From Ascochyta rabiei (Eukaryota > Ascomycota > Dothideomycetes > Pleosporales > Didymellaceae), in NCBI RefSeq assembly GCF_004011695.2, contig NC_082407.1:1426001-1490000 (forward strand): 64,000 bases of DNA, written 5' to 3'. The notes below the pieces were generated by a model that had not been told where the DNA came from, did not search any database, and saw only the letters and a program-made list of their open reading frames with translations. This document shows positions 1-14,000 of this stretch, piece after piece (the first letter of the stretch is position 1; each line of letters begins with the position of its first letter). A program made the position numbers and the translations under genes.

Positions 1-136
1 CAACAACAACTAGAAACACTTACTTATAGAATTTAATTACTGTATTACCTATCTCTCTAACCCTTAACAATAATAATAATAAGTATCCTTCCTAATGTGC
101 CTGCTAACAGGATACGTTAATACTTATACTAGAACA
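1..136 (+). repeat. 3' portion of the G1 5' LTR
   Basis: The stretch matches positions 27,167-27,301 almost base for base, apart from C-to-T and G-to-A differences. Both copies end in GAACA, the CA expected at an LTR end. The first part of this LTR lies before the window. Confidence 0.85.
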
Positions 137-185
137 AAATAGTAACCTAACTAGGGGGCACAGTATAGTAGGTAATATTAAAATT

Positions 186-489
186 CTGCTACTCTAAAGG
201 CTAGGTTATAGTTTAGAAATTATTCTATTAACTCTAGACTAGGACGTTATTATCTGAATATCTGCCACTCTGAAGGCTGGGGCACAGCCTAGGAATTATC
301 CTGTTAACTCTGGACTAGAACGTTATTATCTGAATATCTGCCACTCTAAAGGCTGGGGCACAGCCTAGGAATTATCCTGTTAACTCTAGACTAGGACGTT
401 ATTATCTGAATATCTGCTACTCTAAAGGCTAGGGCACAGCCTAGGAATTATCCTGTTAATTCTGGACCAGGACGTTACTATCAGACCTA
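186..489 (+). repeat. 76-bp tandem repeat, four copies, in G1 leader
   Basis: Copies start at 186, 262, 338 and 414, each beginning CTGCYACTCTRAAGG. The spacing is exactly 76 bp. The first copy is the most RIP-altered and the last decays after about 484. The array lies between the 5' LTR and gag, so it is untranslated leader sequence of the retroelement. Confidence 0.9.
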
Positions 490-1349
490 TTATTTAGAAA
501 ACTAGAAAAACAAGCTTAACATAAGGCAGGCATCTAGTTAACCTAGAAAAGCCTTAGTTAAGAGACTATCTTAGTCTAATTTCTAATGCTTATTATATAT
601 ATTATCTGTATAGTTCTACTTCGCCCTATTCCTTAGGGCTAGGGGAGTATAAAAGACAACTACGAAGCTGCTCCTACCAATAGAGCAATTAAGATTACTT
701 TCATTATAAGAAACTATCATCTACTTAATATAACAGACTACTAAGGATTAATGTACACTACTATAGATAACCCTTTAGACTCTATAGAGATACTGTCTTC
801 CCTAACAGGAAATAGCTGTTAGTTTGTTATTCTAATAAAGGGAAGGTCTATCTAACTATCCTCTAATAGAAAGAAGGTTATAGAGTTCCTTAATAAGTAT
901 AACTATATAGCAGAAGACAGAGGATTAAGTAATAAGTAGACGGTTAGGGTCCTTTCTAACTACTGCTATAATTACTGTAGAAGGTTTATTAAACGCTTAA
1001 AACTATACGCCTTAGATAATTAGGTTAAGCTTTAGATTGCTATAAAGGATTACTAGAAAGACTAGAACACTGCTTAACGCATAGGCAATTAAGCGTTCCT
1101 TAAAGCCTATATAAAAGAAACCTCTTAAGCCTTCCCTAGACTATTATACTACCATACTAACTTTAGAGTATATAGTAATATATATTAGAAGAATAATTAA
1201 ATTCTAACCTCTAAGAAAGGATACTACTTCTTCTTAGGACTGCTAAAGGTTCACAAAGACCTTATCCTCTTTAATATACAAAATAGGCTAGACATAAAGG
1301 ATTAATCTTTATTTATACTTAATAACATCTATAATTTATAAAAAGGGTG

Positions 1350-4300
1350 CATAAGCAGCGCTAGGGCTTAAAGGAATCTTTGCTTAGAAGAGATAATAAA
1401 TATACTAAGGAAACCTAGTGCCTTATAAACAGCACTAAGGAGCTAATTAACGCTAAGTCTATTATTACCTAAGCTAAGGATTAACTAGCGAGTTAGGGTA
1501 GCAAGAGTAAAACACCTCTACCTTCCAGTGTTAATAAAGACGTTAAAGAGCTTGTCTAGGCCATAGGCAGATAGAAGCTATCCCTAGTAGAGGTTAGTAC
1601 CCTTATAAACTCTAATAATTAGATAAAGGAAATCTTTTCGTCTCCTAGTAATTACACTTACTTTATTTCTTACGCAACTAGAGCTAGTACTACCTAGGAA
1701 AAGAATAATAGCTCTTACTTTACTAATGCCCCTTAAAACATTAACCTAAGATAAGGAGTAAACTACTCCTAAGGAAGAGAGTATAGTACCTCTTATAATA
1801 TATATAGAGAGCTAAACTATAGAGCCTATAAGTGTAAGTTATACAGAGCACTTACCTGCATAGGGTATTGCAGTTTCTTACTTAACTAAGACAGTTAACG
1901 TAGATACTATTTTAGCCCTACTTACTATTAAATTAAACCTATCTAAGGATCTGTCCTACCTACCTATTAACTTAATTAGTTAAAACAGAAGATTTAAGAG
2001 TACTTTAAAGTTTTACAGGATGTCTTAGACTAGCTAGCCTCTGCAGTTAAGCCTAATCTATTTAAAGGTATAGACTTAAGGCCTAGAGGAGTAATATATA
2101 GATCTAGGCCAGGCCTAGATATATAGGGAAAGGTTATTAGGAGTATTAGTATACTAGCTATAATAGATAATTATAAGCTATACTATAAGTTATTAAACTC
2201 TTTATAGAACTTCTAAATCCTTAATAACAACTATTATAAAGTTTATAGTCTTATTTTAAATTAATAACAGGGATATTGTACTATGGGCATATAACGTTAA
2301 AGATAGCTCCTCCTTAAACGCAGTAACTAGGTTAGACAAGGTACGCGACTCCTAAGTTAATACTGTCTTAGAAAGAGCTTAGAGAGCTGCAGTTAGGAAA
2401 GAAAGACCTTTAACATTTTAATAAGCTACTGTTAAACAAGACTACAATAATGCTAGAGATAAGTTAGTAGTAGATATTAAAGACTTATTAGGGTTAAGCC
2501 TTTTGCTATTAGAGGGTTAGTAAATAATACCTTTTACTAGCTAATCTTACAGTTAGCTGTATGCTATTATTAAACTACTATTATAAGAAAGGGTATTAGA
2601 AACTATTCTACTATTAAATTAGCAAAAGAGGAAGTATTAAATAACTAGCTTAGACAATAGAATAGCAGACCTACTTAAACCATTAAAAAACAAGATTCTA
2701 ACTGCAATTCTCTGTTAAGAAGTATAAGGGATTACTGTTAGAGACTAAGTCTCCTAGGGTTATATCTAAGCAATATTCCAGAAGCTTATAAAGGAATTAG
2801 ACTCTAATCTAATAGTTAGCAGGAGCGTTAACGTAGCGATTCTAGGGGCTAGAGGTTCTAACTAATTAGAAGTTAACAGGTCTTACTAGTTAACTGCTAA
2901 TTAGCTAGGAATTATAAGGGTCTGCACTAGCGCTAAGTTTAGCAAGAATTACCCTGCAATTAAAAATAGCAGGGCTTAATACTTTAATGTTAGATTAGAA
3001 AAAAATACTTATAGGAGCTATTAAGTAGAAGCACACAGCAATACATAGGACAATAAAGATCCTCTAAATACGCTAGCTAAAACTATAGAAACTACTAGGT
3101 TAGAGAAGCTAGTATACTAAGATTTACTAATATACTAGGCTTATATTAGGTTCTATATAGTTAGCTGTTTAATTAATACTAAAGCTTACAGAAATTTAAT
3201 AAAGTTTAGTACTTCTTAAGCACTAGAAATAGTGTACAAAGAAATAACACACCTAATAGAGAAAGAGTAGGGCGTTATTACAGCTAATAGTAGCAAAGAT
3301 CTATTTGTTGAAACGTTCTAGAATGTCCTAGTCTATATTAGAGAAGTCATAACCTTAACGCACTTTAGACTTATAAGGAACCTAATAAGATTAGTTATTC
3401 TTAGAACACTATAGTGCTTATTAGTAAGACTAGCTATATAAAATAACATCTTTAGAAGAACTACGTGCTACATTATATCTAATAACAGTAGAAGGAACGC
3501 TACCTTTATTGTATTAGACCTATCTCTCTACTACTCTACCCTAGTTAAGTATAACTAGGATAAGGGAAAAGTTAGGGGAACTCCTTAATTAGGTTAGGAT
3601 GTTCTAATACTAGTAAAGAGCTAATAACACTAAAGTTCTGTTACTTAGTAGAAGTAAACTACTACTTCCTACGTATAACTATAGATTTAGGAATCTTAAA
3701 GGGCCTAAGTAGTTTAACTTTACACAGAACAATGCTAACAGTCTCTAATACATATCTAAGAGAGGGGACCCTAGGCAAATACATGTAGATAAGGACTTCC
3801 TTATCTTACTATCCTAAATAAACTTATAATTATTAAGGATAAGTAGTTAGTATAGCATAGTTAAAAACTAAGAGGTTAATACGCTCTATAAACAAGTAAG
3901 GGTAAAAGTTTAACCTGTTAATAATCTATAACCTAATAGACCTATAGAACCTAGTTAGGAAGACTATAAAAGAGTTGCATATAAATAACAGTAACTAATA
4001 ATTAGTTTAAGACTGCACAATATTAGGCCTTTTAATGACTTATTTAAAAGGCAATATGCCCTGTTCCTAAGAGGAAAAAGGCTTCCTCTCTAGAGAATAA
4101 GAGATTAGAAGTTTAGCAATACTCTGTTCCTAGCAGAGATAGCACCCTTTAAGGAAATAATCCTAAACAGAGAAGCAGCTATAGCTTTAACCTTTTCTAA
4201 ATCTAGGCAGATTTAGAAGGAGGTTTCTCCTCTTTACTAAATTAAGATAATCTTATATAAAGCTTAGTAGGTTAAGACCTTCCCTATTATAAGAAGCCTA

Positions 4301-7230
4301 GAAGGAGAACTTATTAAGATATTAAACAACAGGTTAGAATAAGGAACACTTAAGCAATGCGACAGGTAACACAGAAACCTATAGTATTTAGTGTCTAAGA
4401 AAGACAGTAGATTTTAGTTTATTAATAACACTTAATATATAAACGGGGTCTCTGTTTAAGATATAGGAACCCTACTAACTACAGATAAGTTCTCTAAGAG
4501 GTTTATTAGTTATAAGATTATATTACTTATAGACTTCTTCTCTAGTTATAACTAGATAACACTGTACAAAGACAGCAGAGATATAATAGTAGTGATAACG
4601 CTAATTAGCCTCTTATAATTATATACCCTAGTTTAAGAGGCTACTAACTTAGTAGCTGTCTTCTAAAGAATTATAACAAAGATTCTTAAGGATTACTAGC
4701 TAGATACACTTTCTTTCCTTAACAATGTTACTAGTAGTAGTCTAAAGACAGATTATAATAGCAAGGAGGCTTTACCTAGTGTTAGGCAATATGTGCTTAA
4801 GCATATCTAGTAACTAGATAGGGTCCTTATAGACGTAGAAAGAGCTAGCAGCACAGTATTAGGACTTAAATACTACTAGGGACATAATTAATTAGGGGTA
4901 GTTAGCTATAAGGTTTTAGTAGAAGTACAATATCTAGCATAAAAGAAAGTTAACAAAATTATAAAATTAGCTAGAGTCTTAGAACCTAAGGTAGGTCTAA
5001 ATGTTTATAGGAATTGTGGTATACTACTATATCTAGATACCGTTGTTTACCTTAAAGGTAAAACTATTATTCTAGTTATTAAAGAACAACGTAGTATAGC
5101 AATAGGGCAACGCACAACAAAGCTTAATATTACTTCAAAAAAAGCATATTGTTAACGCACCTGCGCTTATAACAATATCTTACAAAATTCAAAGTTTAGT
5201 GTTTCTCTTAGTTAATGTAAGTAATAAAGGCGTAGGAGTATGCCATAAACAAATAGGCCTAAACAGAAAACAATACCTATACAGATTTAAAAGCACTGTT
5301 TAGTCTAAGGTAGAAATTAGGTAGCACTTAATAAAGCTTAAATATGAGGTAGTTATTTAGGCACTTAGGAAGTTTAGGATGTGGCTATATAGTATACACT
5401 TTATTATTAAGACTAACACCTAGATATTAATCGCCTAGCTAAACAGGTTTTTGTTAGACCTTCTAGGCTTAGTTAGAAAAAGGTAGCTTACTAAATTCTA
5501 CTCTAGGACTTTAAAATACGCTATATACTAGGAAAGAAGAACGTAGTTATAGACGCACTATTAAGATACCTAAAGGTAGAGGGGTAGGAGAACCTAGATA
5601 AACCTAAATCTAACGTTAAAGAGTTTGTTAAAAACCTAATAGCAAATATAGTGTTAGGTAACTAAGTTAACGCAGAGACTACCTAGATTTTAAGACAGGA
5701 ATACTCCTAGGAATTAGAGGACATTGCTGTTTTTCTACATTCTCTAAAGACCCTAGTTAGGTTAAGTAGGAAAGAGTGCAGGGCTTAGAAGCAGAGAGCT
5801 ATAAACTTCTTTAAAAGATACAGCTACTTATTCTAAAACATATTAAGGAATATTACTATTAGGTGTGTAATTAATAATGTAGATATCTAAACAGCAGTTA
5901 TATAGGATATCTACTAAACTATTAGCTAAAGGGGTATAAATGCAGTATTCTCTATAGTCTCTTAATACTACTACTAGCTTAATATGTACAGGAGTGTTAA
6001 GAGGAAAATCTCTACGTGTAAGGAGTGCTAACTTAGAGCAACTAAGATTATAAAGGATATACTAACTAGTACCTACTCCTATACGCTATTAGAGTTAGTT
6101 ACTATTAATGTTATGCACATGCTAATAAGCAGAGGCTTCTAGTACCTAGATGTAGCTAGAGAATACTTAAGTAGGTAGATAGAGGCAAGAGCGCTTTACA
6201 ATAATAAGTTATTAATAGTAGCAAAGTTCCTATATAAAGACATTGTCTGTAGGTAGAGCACTATAAAAAGACTTATAGTTAATAGCAGGCTAGACTTTGC
6301 TAAAGTAGTTAAGAGGCTTACTTTAATCTATAGGATTAAGAGGGTACAGGCATCTACACACAACCCTTAAGTAATAGAGAAAGTAGAAGGTAGATATAAA
6401 CCTATTATTAATGCACTTATTAAGCTTATGGGGTTATAGGTAGACAATCTCCTAATAGTGCTCTTAGCTAACAGGATCTTTTTACAATCTATAGGATACT
6501 TAGCATATTAACTTATTACTAGCTAGAACCTAGTTCTTCTAATTAAACTGTTACTACTAATATAGCAAACACTACTATTCTAAAAGGTTAAAAATAGAGC
6601 TTAACTACTTGTAATTAGAGCTATGCTGTTAGATATCTAGGATTAGTTCCTAAAAGATGTAGGTAACACTACTAAATAACTAAGAGTATTAAAAAAGATA
6701 TATTAGGATAATAATAACAAAGTTTAGTATAAGCAGATTAACTCTAGAGACCTAGTTCTTCTGTAGGACTTAGTAGGACAATTAACATATCTAGAGATAA
6801 GAAGTTAAGAAAAAAGTAGCTTAGGCTATACTAAGTGTTACTTAACAGAACATAGCTAGACAGGGGCACTTATTTGCTTAAAGACTGTAACAGACCTAGC
6901 ATGCTACACATAGTACTAGGGTAGAAAATAAAGAAGCTCTGTAAGCGTTTACTAGAAGATATTTATTTAGAAGAGAAGGAACTTATAAAGGTATAGAGAA
7001 AAGATACCTAGAATTAAAACTATAAGGATATGTTTTAACAGAGTAAACAAAGTAAGGCTGCTAAGAATTCAAGCACCTCTATTCTAGCAAGTAAGGGAAG
7101 AGCACCTACTAATTATAACTTTCTAAAACTAAAATCTACCTTTAACCTCTTATATAGTATTAAAGACTATAATATAGAATATATAATAACTTATCTAACT
7201 TAGACTCTAATACTAAGGAATAGAAGTGCA
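1350..7230 (+). pseudogene. G1 gag-pol relic (Ty3/Gypsy)
   Basis: This is the decayed gag-pol region. Around 4,330-4,830 the conceptual translation follows the Gypsy reverse-transcriptase pattern common in Pezizomycotina, with a lysine-rich VSKKD block, an INNT block and a conserved DFFSSYN block. RNase H follows at about 5,200-5,560. The integrase has an H2C2 finger, of which a CxxC pair is visible at about 6,017-6,028. Its core at about 6,100-6,600 contains YLDVAREYLS, EARAL, KFLYKD and a KRVQAS stretch. The region before 2,500 is presumed gag and shows no clear motif. All frames are interrupted by TAG/TAA, so no protein can be made. Confidence 0.8.
2862..2907. repeat. 46-bp hairpin repeat, copy 1 (before pol)
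   Basis: This 46-bp segment recurs at 7,290-7,335 with 42 of 46 bases identical. Each copy can fold back: AGCTAATTAGNAGTTA-type arms surround a short loop. The two copies bracket the pol region of G1. Their role is unknown. Confidence 0.7.
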
Positions 7231-7289
7231 GTCTATAGGGTGGACTGCTGAAGATAGAAGGGTAATATCCTAGCCGCCAAAGCTATAAG

Positions 7290-7335
7290 CTAATTAGTAG
7301 TTAGTAGGTCTTACTAGTTAACTCCTAATTAGCTA
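7290..7335. repeat. 46-bp hairpin repeat, copy 2 (after pol)
   Basis: Second copy of the 46-bp fold-back segment at 2,862-2,907. It lies just after the integrase region and about 300 bp before the accessory coding region of G1. Confidence 0.7.
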
Positions 7336-7629
7336 AAACTTAACGCTAGCAAAGATAACTTAGCCTAGGTACTTACTAAGTACAGAGAAAGGTGCAAGCT
7401 AATAGCTTATTACTAAAACAATTATTTATAAACAATTAACAATTATAGTAAGTAAAAGTAAGTAAGTAAAAATTTAGATAGTAGGTAAAAATATAAATAG
7501 TAAGTAAAAGTGCAAAAGAAAAGCAGGCCTACAGCTGCCTAGAACACTCTTAAAGAAGAGCTACCCTATTACTTCTAATTTTCCTCCTTACAATATTAAC
7601 TTATAACTTCTTAATATCTACTTAACTAC

Positions 7630-9340
7630 ATATAAAAGTTTATAATGTTACAGCAATAGGTAATTACATAGAAAGAGCTAGAACTAGAAGAGGGGGTAGT
7701 ATAGTAGTAATTAGTTTTAAAGGCTATTAAGAGTAAGGACATTACTAAGGTTGCTAATATCCTAATAATATATATAGAGAGATCTACAGTTAGCTAGTTT
7801 ATAATAGAGATTACTTAAGGAGAGCTACAGGCGCAGAGGAAAAGGCTTAACATTTAGATAAGTGCAGCAGTTACTAAGTTTAACAAATTAGCAGCTATAA
7901 TACACTTAATATTAGATATTATCTAGTAAACCCTAAATTTAGTTATATAATACAGAGGCATAAACAACTTTAATAGTTAACACCTAGCAATCTAATTAGC
8001 AACAGATTATTACTAGAGGAAGATAACAGAAATAGCATAAGCTATAAAATACATCTGCAAAAATAAGAATAGTAAAAATATTCTAGTAAAAATAGTAACA
8101 CTATACCACCTATAGTCTGCTATAGAGCATATAACACTTAACTTAATTATATACTATATCTAGTAAGTTAACACTAATAACCTTACTAAGTTTATTAACT
8201 TAGTAATTTACTAACGCCTATCTATGCTATAAAAGAAGAAGGTTAAGTTCTGTAACTTAAGTAACTAGAATACAGTCTACTAAGCCCTTAACATGCTCTA
8301 TTAGAACATAATAAACTTTATTACGCGCCTAAACAACAAGAACTACCTACTTATAGTAGAGGCAAAAGCACTAGGTAAAGGCGTACTAAAGCTAAAAGCA
8401 GCAGAGTAGGATGTGTGTCTAATTAGGGACCTAACTTTAAAAACATACTAATAGTAGATATAAGCACTTATACTGTAGAAGACCTAACTACTAGTACTAA
8501 TCTTTAACCTAAAAGGTGTTAGGACACCCTACTTACTAAAAGAGAGAATTACTTAGGAGTAGGCAACATTAAATACTATAATGTTTAGCTCTAGGAACTT
8601 CCTTACACTAATATAAGCAGCGCTAGAGTATATTCTTAACAGAGTTTAGACACTAGCCCCTTTAGCATTACTATCTAGATTACAGTTGCTTACTAAGCTA
8701 GTAATAAGCATAAGGACTGCAGGCTAATTAAGTGTTTCCCTAAGAGGATTATCCCTTACTCTAATAAGGCTATAGACTAATACAAAGCTATTCCTAATAG
8801 GTAACAAATTCCCTAGGGATATTATTAAAAGTATTAAATAAGAACACTAAAGTAACCTGTTGTCTGTAGCACCTAACAACCTTAACTAGATAGCCTTTAA
8901 GTTAGGTGTTAATAAAACAGGAAAGCAATGCTGTATAATAGATGCAATTTATAAGCACTAACAGTCTACAGGAATACAATTTAGCTCTGTCACTTTAGTA
9001 CTAGAGGACTATTAAACTAGGGAACAATTATTAATTAGGCTATTAGAATTTAGGTTATTTTAAGACGTTACAAGCCCTAAAGTTAACTACCTATTAATAT
9101 TAGACGTTTAGTCTATGCAGGAAGACGCAGAGATTAGTAAAGACGTAATAAACAATATCTAGAATAGCACTAAGTGCAAATGCACCAACAGCTAATTAGC
9201 CTTTATTCTGCTCTGCATAAAGATTAGTTAGAAGCTCCTTAAGGATCTAGAGCGTGTAAAGCTCCTAGATGTATAGGTCTAAGAGTGCTGTAAGAGAGGG
9301 GAAACTTAAAAGGAGGGAGGTTCTAGTAGAAGAATAATTA
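7630..9340 (+). pseudogene. G1 accessory coding region, N-terminal part, RIP-degraded
   Basis: The + strand keeps one frame from about 8,490 to 9,330 that is interrupted only by TAG/TAA codons, so it was coding before RIP. I recognise no domain here. Visible stretches include a GVRTPYLLKE block, a GNKFPRDIIKSI block, a cysteine pair KCKC near 9,175 and a CCK near 9,290. The region lies after integrase and before the oxygenase-like part that follows across the G2 insertion. It may be the first half of one long accessory protein or a separate ORF. Confidence 0.5.
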
Positions 9341-9476
9341 CCTACTACACAGTTAACCTATTATAAGTTTACTTTCCTTATTTCTAGTATACTGCTAGTA
9401 AACTTAGCTTACTAGTCTGCACTCTTAATACTACTATTATATCTAACCTGCTTATATTAATATATATAAATAAGAC

Positions 9477-9959
9477 TATTAAAGTCGTACTTTAGTTAAA
9501 GACCGTAAGCACTAATTCTATTGGTTCTCGGGGATGAGTACTGGTGGATTGGTTAGGGTTATCAACTAAGCAAAGCTCGTAAAGATAGGGTGCACTAAAT
9601 AGTACAGAGTAGACTGTCTAGTTCAAGCGCGGGTTAAGATTCTAAAGACAAACTTAATTAATAAGGTTGAACACAAACTATAAGGGTTGTGTTCCTACTT
9701 AACTATATACTTTAATAATAGTAGTAGTAATACAGGCTAATTAGTGTTAAGGATCCTCTAATCGCACTAATCACTGATTGTACTAATCACTAATCACACT
9801 AATTATGCCAAGCCTGATTATATCACGTAATTCTTAGCTTCTTACTAAGTGTTAACGCTGTCATGTTTGCTTACGCTAAGCCTAATAACTTGTTGTACTT
9901 ACTGTGCCCTATGCACTGTAATTGGCTTACATCCTTCCTGTGTTCTGTAGATCGTAACA
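9477..9959 (-). repeat. G2 3' LTR (483 bp)
   Basis: On the + strand it starts TATTAAAG (TGTTAAAG in the partner, a RIP change) and ends GATCGTAACA. It is the same length as the copy at 24,926-25,408. This copy keeps more C and G than its partner. Confidence 0.93.
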
Positions 9960-10844
9960 CTATCCCCCTTCCGTCTTAGCTTGGTCTCTTAAGCTTATTT
10001 ATATGACGCAGGGCCTGTCCTTAATTAGTAGGCAGTTTAGATAATGCTAAAACAACTAACTATCTTAAGTTCAGCTCGCTGTCATTGTCTATACAAATTT
10101 GTTAAGTCCTTTAGAGAGATTATAGTGTAAAAGTGTAAAACTTATATAAAGCACAACTGCGTGTATAAGGTTCACGTTTAATCTAGAAAGTGTAGCAAGT
10201 ACGTTTGCCTTAGGCAACGTTATAACGTAAAGGTAACTTAATCTAAGTTTACCTAGCTAATGTCTAAGAAAGAGAAATTGTGTGTGCGCATAAAGGAGAG
10301 TTGTAAAGCGAAAACTAAAGCGCTTTAAATATTAGAAAAAGCTATAGAGGACTTACGTGTAGCTTATGCGCGCAAGGAGTAGTTATAATAACAAATATAT
10401 TTATTAGACTATTATACTAAGGAGGCTATTGCGGTAGAAGAGCGCGGTATAGAAGAGTAGGAACAGTTAGAGGCAGGGACTATTAAGTTAACTAATCTGC
10501 CTAATAAGTTCTTGTTACTGCCTAGTACCTAGGGCGCCTTTAAAGGCCATCCCTTAGAGTACTAGGAGAGCAACGTAGCACTGCCTAATTAGTCTCTTTA
10601 AATTGCTTTAATAACTGCTGGCAGTTTGTAAGGTGTGCAGTTAGTTCCTATGTGTTTTCTAAGTTAGGGTATCCTAACTACTTAACTAGATATTTATCCT
10701 AGCTACCTTCCTTTTAGTGTTGTATTATTTTTTTAACTTCCTATTAGTCTTTACTATTAGCTGAGTAAAAGAAGTTCTTCTAGATAGGCGTTCTGGAGTT
10801 GGCTGGTTCTAATAGCGATATTTAGAACACTAGATAGATCTTTG

Positions 10845-10999
10845 TGTTATAGGCTTAGACCTTATCTAAGCCTTAAGCGAGACAGGACAGTCACGTGCCC
10901 TACAGACATATTAGAAGGACACGTAATGTGTTACCTCTATAAGAGATACAATACTATATTAACCCTTATTACATTCTACCCTAAGGCTAGTCTATAACA
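10845..10999 (+). repeat. G3 5' LTR (155 bp)
   Basis: Matches the 3' LTR at 19,772-19,926 over its full 155 bp with a few transition differences. Confidence 0.93.
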
Positions 11000-11099
11000 T
11001 TTATATCTCTTCTTCTAGGAGAACAGCTAGCACTTGTACTATGTTAGCCAGCTCCTAGAATAACCCCTTAGACAAATCTGTCCCCTTAACCCTTTAGGA

Positions 11100-14000
11100 A
11101 TTTATAGCCTAGATGTTGCAGTTTATAATAAACTTGTAGTAAGCCTTATTAGCTGCTAATAAGTGTATAGCATTACTTAAGCGTAATAACTCTAATATAT
11201 ACGTGTTTATAGAGTCCCTAGTATAAACAGCTAATTCCTATACTAGACCTGCGTCTACGGTCCTATTATCCTCCTTAGAAGTAACGCTGTACCTATTAAC
11301 GTCTACTCTTGCCCCTAACCCACCTTATAAAGCACTGTTTTTAGCATCTACCCTAGGCCTACATACCCCTATACAGACGTCTACAGCCTATAGGAAACCT
11401 CTTCCTATAGGCGAGGCCTTTACTAGGGACAAATCCTTATTTAAGGTGTAGTAGGTTATAATAGAACATAAGCTACAGGCAGATGCATTCTTTATTAGTA
11501 GGCTATAGAACATGTTTACCTTTATATAGTCCTAGCTTAGTATATTTGTATAATAAGATATAGCTCTGTTCTATACGATAGGGGGTACCTAAGGTGTGTA
11601 GAGCCTAGAGGACTTCCTAGCATACCTAGAATTCTGCTACAGCAACAACTACAGCCAGGAACAGGCCTAGGCAAAACTAGAAAGTGTCTGTTAAGGTCCT
11701 AACAAGTCGTTCTTAGACTTTCTTATCTAGTTTAAGCAGCTACTAGTGCAAAGTGGCAGCCTCTACTAGGACAGAGAATAATACCTATTAAAGCTTTGCT
11801 AGGCCCTAAACATAAACATCTGCAATATAGTAATAAACTAAGAAGTAACTTATATAAATTATAACGCAGCTATTACAGAGTATAAGTCTATTACTGTAGA
11901 TGTTAAGACTATAGCTATAGAAAACTAGCTACGCTACATCTCTGCCTAGGCGCTGCCTAAGCGTAATAAGGACAGTAACATTAAGATAACAGTTGTGTCT
12001 GTAGTTTGCACTAGCAGCAGTGCTAAGCGTAGAGGTTAGAAGCAGTCTGCTCCTAACTAGGCTATGTAGGTTCCTAATAAGGTATTTTAGCAACACTAGG
12101 AGGCTAACCTGTGTACCTGTTGCAGTAAAGGGGGACACATTTACTAGGATTGCGCTAATACAGTAGTAACTACAGTGCAGGCAGTAACAATCTTAGGTAA
12201 GGAAGAGGCTAGTTTATATAGGGGAAACTAGCTACTTCTAATATAAGTCTAAGTTAGGAGCGCTATAGGAGCATATTAGTAGAGGAGACTACTAGTGCAG
12301 GGGCATTGTAGGCTACTAGAGGAGCTATTACAGACTCTATAGATAAGACCCTATTCTACGTTCTATTATTTATTAATAGTGTAATTTAGGCTAACGCGCT
12401 AGTAGACTTAGGGTGTAAATGCTTTAGCGTAGTAAGCAATAACTTTACTGCGCGCTTAGGAGGAGACTTTATTAAGGTGCTGCTACAACGCTTAGTATAA
12501 GTAGTAGGCACTAGTAGGAAGTCTATAATCTCCTGTTTAGTCCTGTTTAGGTACAACTTAGACAGGTAGTACTTGCAGGCTGTAGCCTACATAGTGCTAG
12601 GTCTAAGCTAGGATGTTATTTTAGGGAAGCCCTAGCTCTAATAAGAGGGCGTAGTGTTAGACGCAGAAAAGGGCACACTAAGGATACAACAGGCAGAGAA
12701 CCTTATTATCTATAAATTCTTACAGTGTACAGCAAATGTTTACGTAGCTCTCCTATTAGTAACTAAGTTTAACAAGACCCTCGCTAATAGGCTCTAGAAG
12801 CGCCTGCCTAAAGACTAGTTTGTCTCTACAAGCCTCTACAACATCACTAAAATCCTCTTAGTTTAATCTCTAGGAGCGCAAGGGACAGCAGAGGAGGTAG
12901 ACCCTCTTCCCCCTAAGTTAGTCTAGTTTTAGGACCTATTTAATAAGAGTAAGGCCTCTAGCCTTCCTCTATATAGGGGCTAGATAGATTACTACATACA
13001 GTTACAACGCAACTAGTCTAGAAGGGAGGAGCCTCTACCCTAGGGCCCTCTGTACAATATGCTAAGGGACTAGCTACTTAAGCTACAGAAACAGGTGTTA
13101 GCACTAATAGACAAGGGGTAGATCTGCGCCTCCTCTTCCCTAGCAGGGGCCCTAGTCCTGCTAGTTAAAAAGTCCTCTAGTAGGTGGCGTATGTGCGTAG
13201 ACTATTACGCACTTAATAGTATTACAATTACTAACTAGTACCTACTCTCTCTTATTAAGGAAACCTTACGTACACTAGAGGGTGCCTACTAGTTCTCTAA
13301 GGTTAATATCTGTTTAGTATTTTACTAGATTTATGTTGTAGAAGGAGATAAGCACCTTACTGCGTTCTGTACCTGTTTTAGGCTCTTTAAGTAGCTAGTC
13401 TGTCTGTTTAGACTTGCTAGAGCACTAGCGTCCTTCCAGCGTTACATTAACAGCGCGCTTTAGGAGACATTAGGTAATTATGCTACTGCGTACCTAGATA
13501 ATGTCCTTATTTATAGTAGCAGGTCTAGGACAGACTACTTAGGGAAGGTTAGCAGAGTCCTTACGCTCCTACGCAATGTAGGGCTGTATTTAGATCCTAA
13601 GAAGTGCGTATTTGCAATAAAGGAAGTACACTACCTAGGATATATTATAGAAGCTAGAAAGGACATTTATTCTAATCTTAAGAAGGTTAAGGCTATCTAT
13701 AATTAGGAAGCCCTATAGTCTTTACGTAGGGTCTGCAGTTTCCTAGGGTTTGCTAACTTCTACTAGGACTTTATCCTAGCCTTCTCTAATATTACTACCC
13801 TACTTAATTAACTTATAGGGAAGGATATCCTGTTTAGGTAGGGGTAGGAGGAGGACGCAGCGTTCTACTGGGTAAAGAACGCATTTATAACAGAACTAGT
13901 CCTAGCCTAGTAGGACCCTAAGCGTAAAACACTATTAGAGGCAGACTGCTCTAGTAAGGCGCTAGGCAGCTGCCTTTTTTAATAGCATAGGAAGGTGCTT

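Larger units (their letters stand above)
1..9476 (+). mobile_element. G1, large Ty3/Gypsy element, left part (5' end outside window)
   Basis: This is the left part of a RIP-damaged Gypsy retrotransposon. It begins with the end of its 5' LTR, continues through leader repeats, gag and pol, then an extra coding region, and stops at 9,476 where G2 is inserted. It resumes at 25,414 and ends with a 3' LTR at 27,301. The two parts belong together because G2 is flanked by the same 5-bp sequence AAGAC, and because the LTR tail at 1-136 matches the end of the LTR at 27,047-27,301. Without G2 the visible element is about 11.4 kb, which is long for a fungal Gypsy element. Nearly all in-frame stops are TAG or TAA, as expected from RIP. 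Confidence 0.85.
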
